A stretch of DNA of 64,000 nucleotides from Emiliania huxleyi CCMP1516 (lineage: Eukaryota; Haptophyta; Isochrysidales; Noelaerhabdaceae): positions 320,984 through 384,983 of the forward strand of contig NW_005195736.1 of NCBI RefSeq assembly GCF_000372725.1, written 5' to 3'. The translations under genes were made by a program, and so were the position numbers. The notes below the pieces were generated by a model that saw only the letters and a program-made list of their open reading frames with translations, did not search any database and had not been told where the DNA came from. Within the stretch, counting starts at the first letter, position 1, and every line of letters begins with the position of its first letter. Below are positions 59,405 to 64,000 of this stretch, one piece after another.

Positions 59405-60516
59405 CAGATATCGGCTCGGCGTACAACGCCTCCTTCTTCGACGGCGCGTTCGGCGCGATCGCGGCGGCGGGCGCGAACTCGGCGCGCCTGTATGCACGCC
59501 GATGGCCGCGCGACGCCGTCGTTCGCCGCCGACGACAGCGTCTCCGGGCCGGGGGGCGCGTCGTACGCCGACGACCTCAAGTCGCTCGCGTCGCTCGCGG
59601 CGAAGCACGGCCTCGTGCTCGAGCTGTGCCTGTGGTCGTTCGACATGTACATGTGCAAGAAGGACTTTGACAAAAGGCGGTGCCACGACGACCTGATCTC
59701 CGACGCCGCCAAGTCGAAGTCGTACGTGGAGGATCGCGCTGGTGCCGTACCTCAAGGCGCTCGACGGCGCCGAGAACGTCGAACTCGTGATCGAGGTGGT
59801 GAACGAGTCTGAGTGGTGCATGAAGGGCTCGTGCAACACGCAGAAGAGCGTCGAGGTGAGCGAGACTCACCGCGATGGTCGCCGAGGCCGTCCACGCCCA
59901 CTCTTCCTTCAAGGTCACCACCGGACCACCGGCTCGGCGTCGCTGAAGAGGTCGTCGGTGGCGCAGAGCGGGCTGCCTCGCCTCGTACTGGAACGACACG
60001 GCGCTCGCCTCCGCGTACCCGTCGGGCAAGAGCGCCGCCCTCGACTTCTAACGTGCACTACTATGATTGGATGTACCGTCGTGGGGCTACGACCCGTGCC
60101 GCCTCGAGGCGGAGGCGTGGGCGCTCGACAAGCCGACGGTCATCGCCGAGCTCCCGGCCTCGAGCGCACACTACTCGGCGGCGCAGCTCCTCTCGTGCTC
60201 GTCAGACAATGGCTTCGCCGGCGACCTCTTCTGGGCGTACAATGACGCCTCCTTCCCACTCGACAAAGCGGTCGTGCCCGCGATGAAGGACGTCGCCGCC
60301 GCCCACGCAGACGCCACCTCGTACAGCGCTCTGCTCAAGTGGCTCGGCGCGCTCAGCACCGCCGCCGCGCCGCCACCGCCGCGCGCGCGGGTGGCGGCCG
60401 CGTCGGTCGACGCGGCCGCCGAGGCGACGGTCGAGGCGCCGCCCGCGGCGGCCGCCGCGCCGCGCGCCGCGTCGCGGAAGGCGGCGACGCGTTCGTCAAG
60501 CTGCTGCGCCGACTAG
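59405..60516 (+). pseudogene. GH5-like glycoside hydrolase (mannanase type), frame-broken
   Basis: Pieces in successive frames: SAYNASFFDGAFGAIAAAGA NSARLY; HADGRATPSFAADDS ... LASLAAKHGLVLELCLWSFD MYMC; LVPYLKALDGAENVELVIEV VNESEW; VHAHSSFKVTTG; NVHYYDWM; and WALDKPTVIAELPASSAHYS to the stop at 60516. The order (NSARL, an acid/base Glu in VNESEW, HYYDW, a nucleophile Glu in VIAELP) matches family-5 beta-mannanase/glucanase architecture. At least five one- or two-base frame changes break it. The substrate would be beta-mannan or beta-glucan if the parent is active. Tail Ala/Pro-rich. Confidence 0.55.
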
Positions 60517-60564
60517 AGGGCGAGCGGGTGAGCGTCTGCCGGGTACAGAAACTGAGTTAGGTCT

Positions 60565-62010
60565 GTGGACGCACCCTGGCCTCGGCGATGTAGCGCGCCA
60601 GTTGATCCATCGAACTGGCCGGGTTCGGCAGCCGGCGCCGGCGAGCTTCAAAAGATTGGCGAGCAGCGCGAGCTGCGCGCTGCCGCCGGTGCAGTTGGCC
60701 GCCGCCGCCGAGCGCGCGCGCAGCGCGACGACCAGGTCGGACCACTGCTGCCGGAGAGCGCGGGCGGCAGGTGGCCGGCGCGCTTGCGCGCCAGCCCGTC
60801 CGCTGCCGGCTCCGCGGCCGCGGTCCATGGCTTGCGCTTGCACCTCTCGAGCCGCAGCAACGCCGGCTACAGTGGCGTGTGCAAGCACCGCCCCTCTGGC
60901 CGCTTCGATGCGCGTCGCAAGGTGGATGGCAAGGATGTCTACATCGGCAATTTTGGCACGGCGGTGGAGGCGGCGGTGGCCTATGCGCGATCGGTCGGCG
61001 AGTACCAGCCTCAGGCTCAACCTTCGTCGGCGCTCGGCGGAGGGCGTGGCGCCGCGGCACGTGCAGGTCCTCGAGGAGGAGGCGGACGACGAGGACGACG
61101 TGACGGCGAGGGCGGAGAGCGAGGGCGGGAGAGGCGAGGCACGGGCGGTCGGCGAGGTGGAGGAGGAGATGGAGGTGGAGGCGCCGGCAGCCGAGGCGGA
61201 GGGCTTGCGCTTGCACCTCTCGAGCAGCAGCAGCAGCGGCTACTTAGGCGTATTCGAGCACACTGCTGGCCGCTTCAGGGCGCAGCGCATGATGGCCGGA
61301 CGGAATGTCCACCTCGGCACCTTCGGCACAGCAGTGGAGGCGGCGGTGGCGTACGCGCGGGCGGTCGGCGAGTACCAGCCTCCGACAGTGGCGACAGAGG
61401 CGGAGGGCTTGCGCTTGCATCTCTCGAGCAACAACGCCACCGGCTACAAAGGCGTGTGGCGGCACCCCTCTGGCCGCTTCGTGGCGCAGCGCAAGGTGGG
61501 CGGAAGGTATGTCTACTTCGGCCTCTTCGACACGGCGGTGGAGGCGGCGGAGGAGGCGCGGGCGAATGGTGAGTACCAGCCTCAGGCTCAACCTTCGTCG
61601 GCGGAGGGCGTGGCGCCGCCGCGGCACGTGCAGGTCCTCGAGGAGGAGGCGGACGACCAGGACGATGTGACGGCCAGGGCGGAGAGCGAGGGCGGGAGCG
61701 GCGAGGCACGGGCGGTCGGCGAGGTGGAGGTGGAGGCGCCGGCTGGCAGCCGAGGCGGAGGGCTTGCGCTTGCACCTCTCCAGCAACAGCACCGGGTACA
61801 AGGGCGTGCAAATGGCGTCCACTACTGGCCGCTTCCAGGCGCGGTACAGGGTGGACAGAGAGCAGGTCTCCATCGGCTGCTTCGACACGGCGGTGGAGGC
61901 GGCGGTGGCGTATGCGCGGCGGTACCAGCCTCCAGCTCAACCTCCTCCGACAGTGGCCACGGAGGCGGAGGGCTTGTGCACCTGTCGAGCGGCAGCAGCA
62001 GCTACTCGCC
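60565..62010 (+). pseudogene. Multi-AP2-domain protein gene, two frame breaks
   Basis: Four AP2/ERF-type units and the start of a fifth: GYSGVCKHRPSGRFDARRKV (about 60860); GYLGVFEHTAGRFRAQRMM (61240); GYKGVWRHPSGRFVAQRKVG (61440); GYKGVQMASTTGRFQARYRV (61790), each followed by the (Y/H)(I/L/F)G.F.TAVEAA..YA helix. Acidic linkers (EEEADDEDDVTARAESEG) separate pairs and are duplicated with them. Units 2-3 share one frame; unit 1 is offset by a 7-base difference near 61030 and unit 4 by a 4-base difference near 61750, both visible when the duplicated linkers are compared. AP2 domains bind DNA. Either a decayed gene or a sequencing problem. Confidence 0.55.
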
Positions 62011-62017
62011 TTGCTTC

Positions 62018-62560
62018 CTACTCGCCCAATTCACTGTCGCCACCGTCGCTGCCGTCAGAGGAAGCAGGCGTGGGCGGTCGGCTCGCCCACACCTCGATCT
62101 TCTTGGGCTCGAACTGGCGCTCCTGGTCGCCGTGGCCCAGCCGGCCGCCACCGCCACAGCCCCAGCTCCAGACAGCGCCGTTGGCGGTGATGGCGAGGCT
62201 GTGGCGGGTTCCAGCCGACACGGCGATGACGCGCTGGCCAGCAAAGGCCTCGACCTTCTTGGGCAGCAGCTGCAACTGCGTGTCGTCGTGGCCCAGCCTG
62301 CCCCTGCCTCCCCAGCCCCAGCTCCAGACACTGCCGTCGGCTGTGGAGGGTTCCTGCCGACACAGCGACGACGAGCTGCCCAGCCAACGCCTCGATCTTC
62401 TTCGGCAGCGGTTGGTGCTGCGCGTCGCCGTGGCCCAGCGAGACGGCCGCGACGCGAGCGATGTTGACGGGGTCGCAGCGAGAGACAACGCGCACGAGGA
62501 GGTCCGTGGGGAGGTCGAGGAGGCTGGTGGGCGGCGTGCTTTGCGTGCTGTTTGTCACAG
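62018..62560 (-). pseudogene. F-box-like / RCC1 fragment, frame-broken
   Basis: Minus strand: TSLLDLPTDLLVRVVSRCDP VNIARVAAVS is F-box-like (a Skp1-binding helix); it is followed directly by RCC1 units GHGDAQHQPLPKKIEALAGQ; ADGSVWSWGWGGRGRLGHDD; ITANGAVWSWGCGGGGRLGH with FEPKKIEVW, ending at the stop at 62018. One frame change lies near 62355. There is no ATG upstream: the 5' end runs into the dispersed repeat (GTGCGCGCCGGTCCCGTGCC, about 62560-62580). A full protein would need about seven RCC1 units, so this is a truncated copy of an F-box/RCC1 E3-adaptor gene family also seen at 47.6 kb. Confidence 0.6.
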
Positions 62561-62730
62561 GCACGGGACCGGCGCGCACCGTAAAGAATTCTCGGGAATT
62601 CGGTTTCTCTTTTTCATCGGTGTGCCGGTGATAGTACTAGCACGCGCCAGTTCGCACCTGTGTCGAGCCTGTGTGCTGTGAGAGAGAGTTTTGCTGTTTA
62701 ACATTTAATATTATACTCTTTTTCATCGTT
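62561..62730. other. Dispersed-repeat spacer
   Basis: GTGTCGAGCCTGTGTGCTGTG (62659-62679) and AAAGAATTCTCGGG (62583) resemble motifs near 56.3 and 29.1 kb. AT-rich from 62695 to 62730. No gene. Confidence 0.4.
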
Positions 62731-63138
62731 TGATCAGGTGGCGTTTATTTTTGCTTGGCCGGACATCATGATGAAATTCTGCAAAAACCTGACCGGCCCC
62801 TGCCCTGCCCCTACCTACCTACCTACCTACCTACCTTACTTATGGGAAACTAAAAAAGAAATCACGGGGTGGGTGAAGGTGGGGTACTATACCAACTAAA
62901 GTGATGGCTGGTGGTACTATCCTGCAACCACAGTCCTTCCTGTGACATGGCAACTCTCAAGCCCTACAAAGATCAACGACTTGGGGAGGGTTGACATCGT
63001 GATTTGGGCGGAAAAATTCTTTTTCTGCTGTGAAAATTCCGGCGTGAGAGAGGGAAAAACCCGACGGGAGGGCCCAGACCCTACCCTACCTACCCCATCA
63101 TGATGTCCGGCCAAGCAAAAATAAACGCTGGTTTGATC
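62731..63138. mobile_element. MITE-like element with 33-bp perfect terminal inverted repeats
   Basis: The left arm (62741-62773, GCGTTTATTTTTGCTTGGCC...) and right arm (63097-63128) are perfect complements; outer TGATC/GATC bases extend the match imperfectly. Interior about 320 bp with a CCTA microsatellite and no coding frame. Size and structure fit a non-autonomous DNA transposon. It ends 20 bases before the next gene's start codon. Confidence 0.7.
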
Positions 63139-63158
63139 TGGTTTGATGGCAAGCAGCG

Positions 63159-64000
63159 ATGGTGGACGACGCAGGACGCTGTCGTCGTCTGCAACCAACA
63201 AGGTCTTCTCCAGAGCCGTCGCTGCCGGGCTCCGACAGCTTTGTCGCCTGCTTTGAGGCCAATTGCTCGTCGCGCCACGGAGCACGCCTGTACTCCTGGC
63301 TGCGGCAGGACGGCAGCGAGGAGGCGGCCCTCTCGTACGGCGAGCTGCGGGAACGGGCCTGCGCGCTCGCTGTCTGTCTGAGGCTGCGGTGGGACGTCCC
63401 AGAGCGCGGCCGCGTGATGCTTGTCTACCCGCCTGGTCTCGAGTTCCTGGTGGCCTTCTTTGGTGCTCAGTACGCCGCCGTCATAGCTGTCCCCTACTAC
63501 CCTCCCGTGCTTCCGACGTCGCCTGCCCCGAGCGCCAGTGCGCGCCGCCGCCTCGCCGACGGCCTCGCCAAGCTGGCGCGGATCGCCGGCGCGGCTGCTC
63601 CGTCCGCCTTCCTCTCCAGCCGGAGCTACCTGCGCAGCAAGTGGCTGTGCAGCCTCGTCTGCAGAGAGGAGGCGTGCCGCTGGCCGGAGGAGTGGAGGTG
63701 GCACGCGAGCGACGACTCGCTGGCGCCCCCCTCGGGCGAGGAGGAGGCGTGGCTGCACGCCGCGGTTGCCGGCCGGACGAGGCCCGCGGAGTCCGAAATC
63801 GCCTTCCTGCAGTTCACTTCGGGGAGCACAGGCAACCCAAAGGGCGTGATGGTCGGCACGCGCAACCTCGTCGCCAACGTGCGCCTGATAATACAGGCCA
63901 ACGTGCGCGCAGTGCCGGCGGGAGAGCTCGCCATCGTCTCGTGGCTGCCGCAGTACCACGACATGGGCCTCATCGGAGGCTGCCTCTCCGCCGCCCTCTC
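63159..64000 (+). CDS. Fatty-acyl-AMP ligase (FAAL)-type adenylating enzyme, 3' partial
   Basis: From ATG 63159 (MVDDAGRCRRLQPTRSSPEP) the frame is open to the end of the window (280 codons). It is an ANL-superfamily adenylation domain: SYGELRERACALA, GRVMLVYPPGLEFLVAFFG, YYPPVLP, the P-loop-like FTSGSTGNPKGV (A3), and WLPQYHDMGLIGG, which is typical of FAAL rather than acetyl-CoA synthetases. FAALs activate fatty acids as acyl-AMP and pass them to an acyl carrier protein, usually at the start of polyketide or lipopeptide assembly lines; haptophytes have large PKS genes, so this may be the loading module of one (inference; the rest is beyond the window). The start is set directly by the MITE border, leaving only 20 bases of unique leader. 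Confidence 0.85.
   Translation, partial: MVDDAGRCRRLQPTRSSPEPSLPGSDSFVACFEANCSSRHGARLYSWLRQDGSEEAALSYGELRERACALAVCLRLRWDVPERGRVMLVYPPGLEFLVAFFGAQYAAVIAVPYYPPVLPTSPAPSASARRRLADGLAKLARIAGAAAPSAFLSSRSYLRSKWLCSLVCREEACRWPEEWRWHASDDSLAPPSGEEEAWLHAAVAGRTRPAESEIAFLQFTSGSTGNPKGVMVGTRNLVANVRLIIQANVRAVPAGELAIVSWLPQYHDMGLIGGCLSAAL

Noticed and set aside
63090-63959. A 289-codon minus-strand frame
   Set aside because: It lies opposite the FAAL adenylation domain, whose catalytic motifs are clear on the plus strand.

Overview
The window looks like nuclear DNA of a GC-rich haptophyte alga, most like Emiliania/Gephyrocapsa. The evidence is intron-containing eukaryotic genes, ankyrin, PPR-SMR, AP2 and RCC1 proteins, SPPPPSAS (pherophorin-like) linkers, plastid-style presequences, degenerate TTAGGG repeats, many minisatellites, and introns that often start with GC. 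This is inference from sequence character; no marker gene fixes the species.

Layout. 0-14 kb: ankyrin-repeat genes (1-579, 2220-4679, 7616-9576, 10730-12853), a deletion copy of the ankyrin-RING gene (1329-1842), an unrecognised gene (5273-7159) and a small two-exon gene with 11-residue amphipathic repeats (13261-13969). 14-26.6 kb: a 3.4-3.8 kb segment carrying chorismate synthase is present twice (14168-17574, lacking its 5' part; 22579-26407, continuing into a complete gene). Between the copies lie a 178-bp satellite array (17.7-20.9 kb) and degenerate telomeric repeats (21.7 kb). 26.9-37 kb: a PPR-SMR gene, an EF-hand gene, repeat-rich DNA, a probable thylakoid-lumen protein with a minisatellite intron, and a candidate selenoprotein joined to a hemerythrin domain. 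38.3-41.2 kb: a secreted LVIVD/choice-of-anchor-B protein with a long Pro/Ser linker. 41.2-44.5 kb: mostly gene fragments and repeats. 44.6-46.9 kb: a six-exon single-pass membrane protein. 48.3-54.9 kb: subtilisin, trypsin, CUB, SPPPPSAS linker and Hint domains in series. 55-58.3 kb: two unrecognised genes. 58.6-62.6 kb: frame-broken membrane-protein, GH5-like, AP2 and F-box/RCC1 genes. 63.2 kb to the end: the start of a fatty-acyl-AMP ligase.

The main signal is how introns are built. In most multi-exon genes here each intron is bounded by two copies of the same exon sequence, as if a short tandem duplication of coding DNA had become an intron; the interior is often a minisatellite. In chorismate synthase a 33-nt in-phase exon segment is repeated five times. 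A 60-bp element with near-palindromic GTAC ends forms part of introns in two unrelated genes, in opposite orientations, and so is a candidate introner. The other standout is the in-frame TGA (U-x-x-C context) at 35873-35875 with a SECIS-like fold in the 3' flank.
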